DNA from: Oceanihabitans sp.
Lineage (GTDB): Bacteria > Bacteroidota > Bacteroidia > Flavobacteriales > Flavobacteriaceae
DNA length: 6,801 nucleotides
Reading direction: 5' to 3'
Assembly: GCA_018067265.1 (NCBI GenBank)
Contig: JAGPUY010000347.1
Span: 1 to 6,801 of the forward strand
Shown piece after piece: positions 1 through 5,942 of the stretch. The translations under genes and the position numbers were made by a program. The notes beneath the pieces are model-generated. The model was not told the origin of the DNA. It saw only the letters and a program-made list of their open reading frames with translations, and searched no databases. The number at the start of each line of letters is the position of its first letter. Position 1 is the first letter of the stretch.

Positions 1-1
1 T

Positions 2-235
2 AGTTTAAGTCTTAACTGGGCATATTTAATTTCGCCACAAAAAATACTGTATCTATCGGTAAACAACGCACTAGGTTTTAAAAATGTAAACGGGTATCAA
101 TTTGCAAATACACCAGACAGCAATGGCAATTTTGCAAGTAGAAGTTTACGTCCTGCAACCGATCAATTCTTTTTTGTTGGTTTCTTCTGGACCATCAGCG
201 AAAAGGGAACCGATAATCAATTGGATAATTTGTAA
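2..235 (+). CDS. TonB-dependent outer-membrane receptor, C-terminal fragment (5' end outside the window)
   Basis: An open frame enters from the left edge and stops at TAA 233-235, giving 77 residues. It alternates polar and hydrophobic residues like beta-barrel strands, for example LNWAYLISPQKILYLSVNN, and contains the segment RSLRPATDQFFFVGFFWTI. It ends in a short polar tail, NQLDNL. A strand of this kind near the terminus followed by such a tail fits the end of a flavobacterial TonB-dependent receptor, which would import a ligand across the outer membrane using TonB energy. The plug domain, TonB box and signal peptide lie outside the window, so the substrate cannot be inferred. Another outer-membrane beta-barrel is the main alternative. 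The frame and the stop are certain; the family is recognised from a short piece. Confidence 0.7.
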   Translation, partial: SLSLNWAYLISPQKILYLSVNNALGFKNVNGYQFANTPDSNGNFASRSLRPATDQFFFVGFFWTISEKGTDNQLDNL

Positions 236-337
236 ACCGACGGTCTATCCTAAAATTACAACAGTTCAGTAGAACCCTTTTTTAAAACAAGTAGATTCCA
301 TAGATATTTGTACAACAATAAAAAAACAAACTAAAAA

Positions 338-961
338 ATGAAACATCTAATCCTCATCGTAACTTTATTAATCACAAGTATCGTTGCTACAGCACAAACC
401 AAATACGAACAAGGCATGCATAAAGCATTAGACCTTTGGAAAACGAATCCTATAGAAGCTTCGCAACTTTTTGAACGCATCGCAAAAGCAGAACCAGAGA
501 ATTGGTTGCCTCCTTATTATGCAGCGGAAACTTTAATTTTAGATGGCTTTAGTAAAATGCAAAATGCTGATGCTTTAAAAGCACAACTAGATCAAGCACA
601 AGGCTTTTTAAATGATGCCACAGCAATCTCTAAAGACAATCCAGAAATTATGGTAATGCAAGCCATATTGTACACGGTTTATGTGGCAAGTGATGGCGCA
701 ATGTATGGTATGATGTATTCGGGTAAAGTAATGGCTTTATATGCGCAAGCAGAAAAATTAGCACCAAACAACCCAAGAGTCGTTTTAAACAAAGCAGATT
801 GGAATATTGGTGGCGCACGTTACTTTGGGCAAGACACCAAACCATTTTGTAAAGAAGTAGAAAGAGCTTTAGAACTTTTTGCTACCTTTAAACCAGAAAC
901 AGAATTTCATCCCAATTGGGGAAGAGAACGCGCCCAAGAAATAATAGCAAGCTGTAAATAA
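338..961 (+). CDS. Secreted TPR-like protein of unknown function
   Basis: This 207-residue protein starts with a clear Sec signal peptide (residues 1-20, ending VATAQ, probable cleavage after A18 or Q20). No lipobox cysteine is present, so a soluble periplasmic location is likely. The mature part is helical with TPR-like spacing: ALDLWKTNPIEASQLFERIAKAEPENW (about 30-56), FLNDATAISKDNPEIMVMQAI (90-110) and YAQAEKLAPNNPRVVLNKA (135-153). It ends with a conserved-looking block containing FATFKPETEFHPNWG. Two cysteines, C171 and C206, could form a disulfide in the periplasm. It follows a TonB-receptor end and precedes the sensor kinase by 25 bp, so it may be co-transcribed with the kinase and could act as a periplasmic partner in sensing or in receptor function; that role is inference. 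The ATG at 338 is chosen because the signal peptide begins immediately. Confidence 0.8.
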   Translation: MKHLILIVTLLITSIVATAQTKYEQGMHKALDLWKTNPIEASQLFERIAKAEPENWLPPYYAAETLILDGFSKMQNADALKAQLDQAQGFLNDATAISKDNPEIMVMQAILYTVYVASDGAMYGMMYSGKVMALYAQAEKLAPNNPRVVLNKADWNIGGARYFGQDTKPFCKEVERALELFATFKPETEFHPNWGRERAQEIIASCK

Positions 962-986
962 GATTTTAAAATAGATACCAAGCCTT

Positions 987-2324
987 ATGAATGATTACAT
1001 AAAAAATATACTAATCACCTTTGCCATTGGTTGTATCGTATTTGTAATTGGTAATGCATTATATAAGGGATTTGCGTTTGGTAGTGCAAGCGCATTGTTT
1101 ATCAATTTTAGCTTTTACCAACTATATGCATTTGTATTGGGGTATTCTAATATGTACTATTTTAGTTATTTAGAAAAAAGAACTTGGGAAACTAAAAATG
1201 GTATAAGTATACGAAGACTGATAATAGGAATTGTAGGTTCTATAATAATAACACTTATTGGTTTATTTATATTACGAGTACTTACCGCTCTGGTTTATGA
1301 TGGGACTACTTTTGAAGCTTTTATAGCTAAAGAAAGTTGGAGGAATTACTCTTTTGGTATCTGGATTACACTTTCTATCGTAATTACATTTCATGCCTTT
1401 TATTTTTTCAATAAACTGCAACAAAATAAAATAAAGGAACAAAAGGTAATTGCAGGAACAGCAAGTGCAAAGTTTGATGCTTTAAAAAATCAGTTAGACC
1501 CACATTTTCTATTTAATAGTTTGAATGTATTAACGAGTTTAATTGAAGAAAATCCAGATAACGCACAAAAGTTTACCACATCGCTTTCTAAAGTATATCG
1601 TTATGTTTTAGAGCAGAAAAATAAAGATTTAGTTTCTGTAGATGAAGAATTAGCTTTTGCAAAAACCTATATGTCACTTTTAAAAATGCGATTCGAAGAT
1701 AGTATTGTTTTTGAAATCCCAGAACAGGCTACCAATCCGGAAAGTAAAGTAGTGCCATTATCCTTACAGCTGTTATTAGAAAACGCAGTAAAGCATAATA
1801 TAGTGACTTCTAGTAAACCATTACACATAAAAATATATGAAGAAAATGGAAATCTAATCGTAGAAAATAATTTGCAAATCAAGCAAATAGTAAAAAAGAG
1901 TAGTGGCGTTGGTTTGAGTAATATTACCCAACGTTACCAATTATTAACGACCAAAAAAGTACACATCAATCAAGAAGCAAACCGTTTTGCAGTTGCAATA
2001 CCAATGCTAACCAAACAAATCACAAGTATGGAACGTATAAACACAAATACCAAAGAAGACGCTTATTATAGAGCAAAAAAACGCGTAGAAGAAATCAAAG
2101 GCTTTTATGGCAACCTAACTTCCTATTGCCTAGTTATCCCATTTCTAATATTTATAAACTATTCTACTTCATGGAATTTTCAATGGTTTTGGTTTCCAAT
2201 GTTTGGTTGGGGAATGGGAGTTGTAATTCACGGATTTACGGTTTTTGGTTATGGTAAAACATGGGAAGAGCGTAAAATAAACGAGATTTTAGAAAAAGAA
2301 GAACAACAAAATAAATGGCGATAA
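987..2324 (+). CDS. LytS/YehU-type sensor histidine kinase with a C-terminal 2TM domain
   Basis: This 445-residue integral membrane kinase should autophosphorylate and pass phosphate to a LytTR regulator, probably the one at 3140-3895. Four hydrophobic segments lie near residues 6-26, 34-60, 77-104 and 123-142, followed by a charged linker. The His_kinase domain starts at about 163 and carries the motif LDPHFLFNSLN (170-180) with H173 as the likely phosphorylated histidine. The ATPase part shows ENAVKHN (265-271, N-box) and GVGLSN (307-312, glycine box). Residues 357-443 form a separate 2TM module: AKKRVEEIKGFYGNL, two membrane segments near 378-394 and 401-420, then WEERKINEILEKEE. No extracellular ligand-binding domain is visible, so sensing probably occurs within the membrane. 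An internal ATG at codon 348 could start a free 2TM protein. The next gene begins almost at its stop codon. Confidence 0.93.
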   Translation: MNDYIKNILITFAIGCIVFVIGNALYKGFAFGSASALFINFSFYQLYAFVLGYSNMYYFSYLEKRTWETKNGISIRRLIIGIVGSIIITLIGLFILRVLTALVYDGTTFEAFIAKESWRNYSFGIWITLSIVITFHAFYFFNKLQQNKIKEQKVIAGTASAKFDALKNQLDPHFLFNSLNVLTSLIEENPDNAQKFTTSLSKVYRYVLEQKNKDLVSVDEELAFAKTYMSLLKMRFEDSIVFEIPEQATNPESKVVPLSLQLLLENAVKHNIVTSSKPLHIKIYEENGNLIVENNLQIKQIVKKSSGVGLSNITQRYQLLTTKKVHINQEANRFAVAIPMLTKQITSMERINTNTKEDAYYRAKKRVEEIKGFYGNLTSYCLVIPFLIFINYSTSWNFQWFWFPMFGWGMGVVIHGFTVFGYGKTWEERKINEILEKEEQQNKWR

Positions 2325-2326
2325 TT

Positions 2327-2644
2327 ATGGATTCAAAACCTTTTAATAACGAACGTATAGAACGCGCAAGAAAGCAAGTCAAAAGAATTAAAGGCTTTTA
2401 TACGCACTTACTGATTTATAGTATCGTAAATCTGATCTTTGTATTTATAAATATTCAAAATTTAGATCCTGGCGAAAGTTATTTTCAATTGCGTAATTTT
2501 ATAACTCTCGGCACTTGGGGAATCGCAATAATTATACATGCGCTTTCTGTTTTTTTACCGCACTTTGCTTTTGGAAGTGCATGGGAACAACGTAAGATTA
2601 AAGAGTATATGGAGAAGGAAGAAAAACACCAACAATGGGATTAA
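2327..2644 (+). CDS. 2TM domain membrane protein (first stand-alone copy)
   Basis: This small protein (105 residues from the favoured start) matches the 2TM family (PF13239): a basic amphipathic segment RARKQVKRIKGFYTHL, two membrane helices near residues 28-45 and 59-78, and the conserved charged tail WEQRKIKEYMEKEEKHQQW. Both termini should be cytoplasmic. The biochemical function of the family is unknown, but it commonly accompanies flavobacterial LytS/LytTR systems, and here it closely resembles the C-terminal module of the preceding kinase. An in-frame ATG at 2315 would add MAII and overlap the kinase by 10 bp. The ATG at 2327, 2 bp after the kinase stop, is preferred because the upstream ATG is simply formed by an A before the conserved tail Trp codon of the kinase. 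A membrane accessory role in signalling is inference. Confidence 0.88.
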   Translation: MDSKPFNNERIERARKQVKRIKGFYTHLLIYSIVNLIFVFINIQNLDPGESYFQLRNFITLGTWGIAIIIHALSVFLPHFAFGSAWEQRKIKEYMEKEEKHQQWD

Positions 2645-2655
2645 AAAATAAAACC

Positions 2656-2997
2656 ATGAACTATAAAAACGATTTAGAATCCAACAACAAAAACGCATAT
2701 AGTAGCCAAGAAGCTTATGATAATGCTAAAAAGCGTGTCGGTCAATTAAAAGGATTTTACTGGCATTTACTTTCGTATATTGTAATTAATATAGTGATTC
2801 TAATTATGATTTCAAGAAGTGTAGATAGTGAACATTTTTGGACATTTAATGTGTTTTCTACCGTGTTTTATTGGGGAATTGGTATCTTTTTTCATTTTAT
2901 GGGCGTTTTTGGTAAAAATGTTTTTTTAAGTAAAAACTGGGAAGATAAAAAAGTGCAAGAATATATAGAAAAAGAAGAAAAACAAAACTGGGAATAA
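2656..2997 (+). CDS. 2TM domain membrane protein (second stand-alone copy)
   Basis: This 113-residue protein is the third 2TM module in a row. After a polar, Asn-rich start it has AYDNAKKRVGQLKGFYWHL, two hydrophobic segments (about residues 37-54 and 65-86, the second rich in aromatic residues: FYWGIGIFFHFMGVFG) and the tail NWEDKKVQEYIEKEEKQNW. A longer reading from ATG 2635 would overlap the previous gene by 10 bp. The ATG at 2656 lies 11 bp after the previous stop behind an A-rich stretch typical of this group, and is favoured. It probably belongs to the kinase transcript. The differing loop between the helices, SRSVDSEHFWTFN here and NIQNLDPGESYFQL in the preceding protein, suggests the copies are not interchangeable. 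Its function is unknown. Confidence 0.87.
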   Translation: MNYKNDLESNNKNAYSSQEAYDNAKKRVGQLKGFYWHLLSYIVINIVILIMISRSVDSEHFWTFNVFSTVFYWGIGIFFHFMGVFGKNVFLSKNWEDKKVQEYIEKEEKQNWE

Positions 2998-3003
2998 TTT
3001 TTT

Positions 3004-3130
3004 GGGCGTTACCCTTTTTCGCTAAAAAGCTGCAAAGGGTCGCGCTTTCCACTTCAATCTTTTTATGTTGTCTTTCCTGCTTAAACAGTAAAAACAACAT
3101 AAAAAGGATAACGTTTCAATCGCTAACGCA
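3004..3130. repeat. Structured intergenic element, cloverleaf-like, resembling a dispersed flavobacterial repeat
   Basis: This element fills most of the gap between the second 2TM gene and the regulator. An outer stem pairs GCGTTA (3006-3011) with TAACGC (3124-3129). Inside it, ACCCTTT (3011-3017) can pair with AAAGGGT (3034-3040), with an alternative hairpin CTTTTT/AAAAAG (3014-3019 with 3024-3029). A long second hairpin pairs 3059-3071 with 3094-3106, 13 perfect base pairs. It continues past one bulged G to A3057-T3109 on the outside and inward, with two mismatches, to CTG/CAG around the loop CTTAAA. The heptamer TTCAATC occurs at 3053-3059 and 3115-3121. From memory, elements of this shape (GGGCGTTACCC, AAAGGGTCG, a hairpin ending AAAAAGGAT, then CTAACGC) recur in intergenic regions of flavobacterial genomes. 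That cannot be confirmed from a single copy. The folding is visible directly; the repeat status is recalled. Confidence 0.65.
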
Positions 3131-3139
3131 AATACAAGT

Positions 3140-3895
3140 ATGACCACAATAATTATAGAAGACGAGAAACCATCTGCAAGACGTTTACAGCGTATGCTGG
3201 ATACTTTAGATTTAAAAGCAGAAACCATGTTGCATTCTGTGGAAGAATCGATTGCTTGGTTTCAAAATAATGCGCATCCAGATCTTATTTTTTTAGATAT
3301 TCAGTTAAGTGACGGATTATCCTTCGAGATTTTTGAAAGTATCGATATTCAATCTGCAGTAATCTTCACTACTGCTTACGATGAATATGCGTTGCAAGCC
3401 TTCAAATTAAATAGCATTGATTATTTATTAAAACCTATTGACGATGAAGATTTAGCCAAAGCAGTTGCCAAGTACAAAACGCGAATCCCAAAACAACAAA
3501 AGGTTACTTTAGATTTTGATGATATTAAAAAACTATTAGTGAATCCTATAGAACGAGAATACAAGAAAAGATTTTCGGTTAAAGTAGGGCAGCATTTAAA
3601 ACTCATTAATATAGAGGATATCGAGTGTTTCTACAGTGAAAACAAAGGCACGTATTTATACACCAAAGAAGGAAGAAACTATTTACTAGATACCACTTTA
3701 GAGCAATTGGAAAACGAATTAGAACCACAGCAATTTTTCCGAATAAACAGAAAATTATTTGTAAACATTCACGCAATAAAAGATATGGTAAGTTATACCA
3801 ATTCGCGTTTACAGATAAAATTAAATTCCTTTAACGAACAAGAAGTAATCGTTGCAAGAGAACGCGTTAAGGATTTTAAAAATTGGTTAGAGTAG
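3140..3895 (+). CDS. LytTR-family response regulator
   Basis: This 251-residue protein has a receiver domain (about 1-115) and a LytTR DNA-binding domain (about 143-250). The receiver shows the acidic pair E7-D8, the phosphoacceptor D53 in LIFLDIQLSDG, T77 in IFTTAYDEYA and K98 in YLLKPI, so all key residues are present. The output domain includes RFSVKVGQHLKLINIEDIECF, a Y-rich strand (GTYLYTKEGRNYLL) and FFRINRKLFVNI, which corresponds to the usual LytTR segment around the conserved Arg. It is the expected partner of the LytS-type kinase upstream and should bind promoter DNA when phosphorylated; its target genes are not visible here. The gene starts 10 bp after the structured repeat. It could be read from the kinase promoter or from a separate one. 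It stops 2 bp before the stop codon of the opposing gene. Confidence 0.95.
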   Translation: MTTIIIEDEKPSARRLQRMLDTLDLKAETMLHSVEESIAWFQNNAHPDLIFLDIQLSDGLSFEIFESIDIQSAVIFTTAYDEYALQAFKLNSIDYLLKPIDDEDLAKAVAKYKTRIPKQQKVTLDFDDIKKLLVNPIEREYKKRFSVKVGQHLKLINIEDIECFYSENKGTYLYTKEGRNYLLDTTLEQLENELEPQQFFRINRKLFVNIHAIKDMVSYTNSRLQIKLNSFNEQEVIVARERVKDFKNWLE

Positions 3896-3897
3896 GT

Positions 3898-5082
3898 TTA
3901 GTCTTCTTCAATTCTATTATCATCAAAAGCACTAGGTAATAATTTAGGAATAAACTTAATTACTAAAGGTAGTAATAATGCGCCACCAGGAAGTATAAAA
4001 ATAGCCAAACTAGGTATCGATTTAAAGATGTCTAATAATTGACTTTGTACTTTTTTTTGTTCTTCTTCGCTTAAATCTCTAACCGTAGATTGAGAGATTA
4101 GCATCACTAATTCTTTGCTTTCCCCTAATTCTTTATACAAGCGCTTACTATTTCTAGAAATAAGCTTGCTTACCATTTTACTGGAATTATCGTAAAAAGT
4201 TTTTACAATATTTTTAGAGCCAAGTAATAAAATCTGATCTTTATAGGTGTTAAAAAATTGAGAAATAGAGGCTTTCGCTTCGTTAACGGTGTTCTGTTCT
4301 AATTGTAGATCTATTCCTAACTGATTTAAAAAAGCATGTTCTGTAGTATCAATAGATGCATCGGTCCAAGTAGCCATGCAAGCCATATCGATAATATATT
4401 GCGTTTCAAATTCGCTATTAATAAAGGATATTGCTTCACTATAGGTAATATTATATTTCTTTTGATAGCGTAGCGATTGTTCAAATAGCTTAATTAAACT
4501 AGTATCATACTCGCTCTTGGTTTGTTTCGCATTTAAAACACATAAAACAATAGTTTCTAGTGAAGACTCTAAATTCTTAATATAGTTTATGGTTATTGTT
4601 TTATTCTTGAGATAATACTTGTAGGCAAGTACATCTATGTATAGTAGCGCATTAGTAATAAAATAATTAAAGCTCTTAGTGATGAGGTTGTCATCAATTA
4701 AAACACGCTTATGAATTATTTTTTCTAACAGTCCTGCCGACTTTTTCTCTCCTAGAAGTTCTTTAAAGTAAGAGGTTTTATATTCTTCAATTTGGGTATA
4801 GAATTCTATAATGCTATCGATGAAGTTTTCAGAGCTATCTAGCTTTTTATGTGAAAAATATAGGGCTAAGAAAAGGTTGGTCTTACAAATCTCTTCATTT
4901 GTGAAATCTTTTTTATCAAATAAATTTTCAACTATATTAACGTTATTTCCGTAGATAAACCCACTTTCTCTTAATGCTAAATAAAATGCAGTATTAGATG
5001 CTTCTTCTAGAGTATTATTGACTTCTATCGTTTTTAATAGTTTGTTTATCCAGCCATTTGCCGATGGATTCATGGTCTTCAT
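3898..5082 (-). CDS. LETM1-related protein (LETM1-related biofilm-associated type)
   Basis: This 394-residue protein ends in a LETM1-like module (about 335-387): DLSEEEQKKVQSQLLDIFK, then a hydrophobic hairpin-like segment with IPSLAIFILPGG, LLLPLVIKFIP and LLPSAF. Eukaryotic LETM1 is a mitochondrial inner-membrane protein tied to cation/proton exchange and ribosome association; flavobacterial relatives are usually named LETM1-related biofilm-associated protein. The long N-terminal part (1-320) is helical and mostly polar. Residues 225-280 (FETQYIIDMACMATWTDASID and onward) resemble a TerB-like helical domain, a weak match. There is no signal peptide, so the bulk should be cytoplasmic with one C-terminal membrane anchor near 357-377. 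The ATG at 5082 is used; a second in-frame ATG three codons later (5071-5073) is nearly equivalent. It is transcribed alone, convergent with the regulator gene. The actual function in bacteria is not established by this sequence. Confidence 0.85.
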   Translation of the reverse strand: MKTMNPSANGWINKLLKTIEVNNTLEEASNTAFYLALRESGFIYGNNVNIVENLFDKKDFTNEEICKTNLFLALYFSHKKLDSSENFIDSIIEFYTQIEEYKTSYFKELLGEKKSAGLLEKIIHKRVLIDDNLITKSFNYFITNALLYIDVLAYKYYLKNKTITINYIKNLESSLETIVLCVLNAKQTKSEYDTSLIKLFEQSLRYQKKYNITYSEAISFINSEFETQYIIDMACMATWTDASIDTTEHAFLNQLGIDLQLEQNTVNEAKASISQFFNTYKDQILLLGSKNIVKTFYDNSSKMVSKLISRNSKRLYKELGESKELVMLISQSTVRDLSEEEQKKVQSQLLDIFKSIPSLAIFILPGGALLLPLVIKFIPKLLPSAFDDNRIEED

Positions 5083-5094
5083 ATTAGGTTGGTG

Positions 5095-5120
5095 TAAAGA
5101 TAATTTTTTCTGCTTAACAA
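5095..5120 (-). promoter_or_regulatory. Possible Bacteroidetes-type promoter of the LETM1-related gene
   Basis: Read on the minus strand, TTG (5120-5118) is followed after 15 nt by TATCTTTA (5102-5095), a 7 of 8 match to the Bacteroidetes -7 consensus TAnnTTTG. The spacing is shorter than the usual 17-23 nt. The -7 element ends 12 nt before the ATG, which would leave a very short leader. This is a weak call in AT-rich DNA. Confidence 0.25.
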
Positions 5121-5212
5121 AAACTATTTAAACTTTTTTAAAACCGACTTTACTTTTTTTGCGTAGGTATGGTTGAGAGTCAAAAATTAATTAACAAAAA
5201 ACCTCATTTATT

Positions 5213-5914
5213 ATGAAAAACACTAAAAGTTTTCACGAACACACAAACAATTTTAATGACGTGAGTAAAAAAACAAAAACTATTTTAGGAATTGGAGCTT
5301 TAGCAATAGCTGGTTTCTTTATGGTAGCAGCAGATCACATTGATGCTCCTGCAGTTGCAAGTGGTACAGCAGATATCACAGATTTCTACGCCTTTCAAGC
5401 GCAAGACCCAAATAATGTGGTGTTTGTCGCAAATGTACAAGGGCTATTAAGTCCTAGTGCAACTGCTTCAGCAGCATTTGATGAAAATGTATTAATAGAG
5501 TTTAACATGGACACAACAGGTGATAATGTAGAAGACCTCGTAATACAAGCAATACCAAGAGATGGTAAAATGTATTTCTTTGGTCCAACGGCACCAGGAA
5601 GTACAGGTTTAAATAGTTCTGTAGAAACCATGGGAACACAATCTTCTGTACAAGTTTCACTTTATGATGCGACTCCAATTATTGCAACCAACGAAGGGAT
5701 GACCTTTTTTGCTGGTCCTCGTGATGATCCTTTCTTTATGGACTTTGCGCAGTATGGTGAAATCATTGCAGGAAACGCAACTAGCTTTAATTCGCCAGGT
5801 TCAGACACATTTGCAGGAACGAATGTAATGTCTATTGTAGTAGAAGTACCAAAACAATTAATTGGTGGTTCTGGAATTATCAATACTTGGGTAGAAGCAA
5901 AAATAAAACAATAA
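5213..5914 (+). CDS. DUF4331 protein, N-terminal half, secreted
   Basis: This 233-residue protein has a polar 22-residue leader (MKNTKSFHEH and onward), a hydrophobic segment at 23-40 (ILGIGALAIAGFFMVAA) and then the typical opening of DUF4331 (PF14224): ADHIDAPAV, DITDFYAFQAQDPNN. Further family-like segments are LIEFNMDTTGDNVEDLVIQ (94-112) and AGPRDDPFFMD (167-177). It ends at NTWVEAKIKQ. Full-length family members are about twice as long and continue with a D-x-MGRPAVNT block, which here begins the mature part of the next gene. The hydrophobic segment is probably a signal peptide cleaved near VAA-D, releasing the domain to the periplasm or outside. A GTG at 5261 would give a more ordinary signal peptide, but the ATG at 5213 is kept because the same leader opens the next gene. 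The function of DUF4331 is unknown. Spacing of 28 bp to the next gene indicates co-transcription. Confidence 0.85.
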   Translation: MKNTKSFHEHTNNFNDVSKKTKTILGIGALAIAGFFMVAADHIDAPAVASGTADITDFYAFQAQDPNNVVFVANVQGLLSPSATASAAFDENVLIEFNMDTTGDNVEDLVIQAIPRDGKMYFFGPTAPGSTGLNSSVETMGTQSSVQVSLYDATPIIATNEGMTFFAGPRDDPFFMDFAQYGEIIAGNATSFNSPGSDTFAGTNVMSIVVEVPKQLIGGSGIINTWVEAKIKQ

Positions 5915-5942
5915 CAACTAACTTATTTTAAAACGTACAATT

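Noticed and set aside
303..310. GATATTTG as a -7 promoter element for the TPR-like gene
   Set aside because: It matches TAnnTTTG at 7 of 8 positions, but no TTG lies 17-23 nt upstream, and such matches are common in this AT-rich DNA.
648..845. Minus-strand open frame inside the TPR-like gene
   Set aside because: It lies wholly within a well-supported plus-strand gene, has no domain-like features and is of a length expected by chance. The same applies to minus-strand frames at 1667-1882, 3421-3606, 5395-5631 and 5662-5883.
3004..3050. Hairpin after the second 2TM gene as an ordinary intrinsic terminator
   Set aside because: The pairing arms are not followed by a T-run in the right place, and the outer stem closes more than 80 bp later, so a composite structured element fits better.
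2897..3228. Two minus-strand open frames across the gap before the regulator (2897-3100 and 3022-3228)
   Set aside because: They overlap the 2TM and regulator coding regions and read through the palindromic element. Their hydrophobic stretches come from its T/A-rich hairpin arms.
5164..5171. TAGGTATG as a -7 element for the DUF4331 pair
   Set aside because: It is a 7 of 8 match with no TTG at a suitable distance upstream. The pair must have a promoter in 5083-5212, but I cannot place it.
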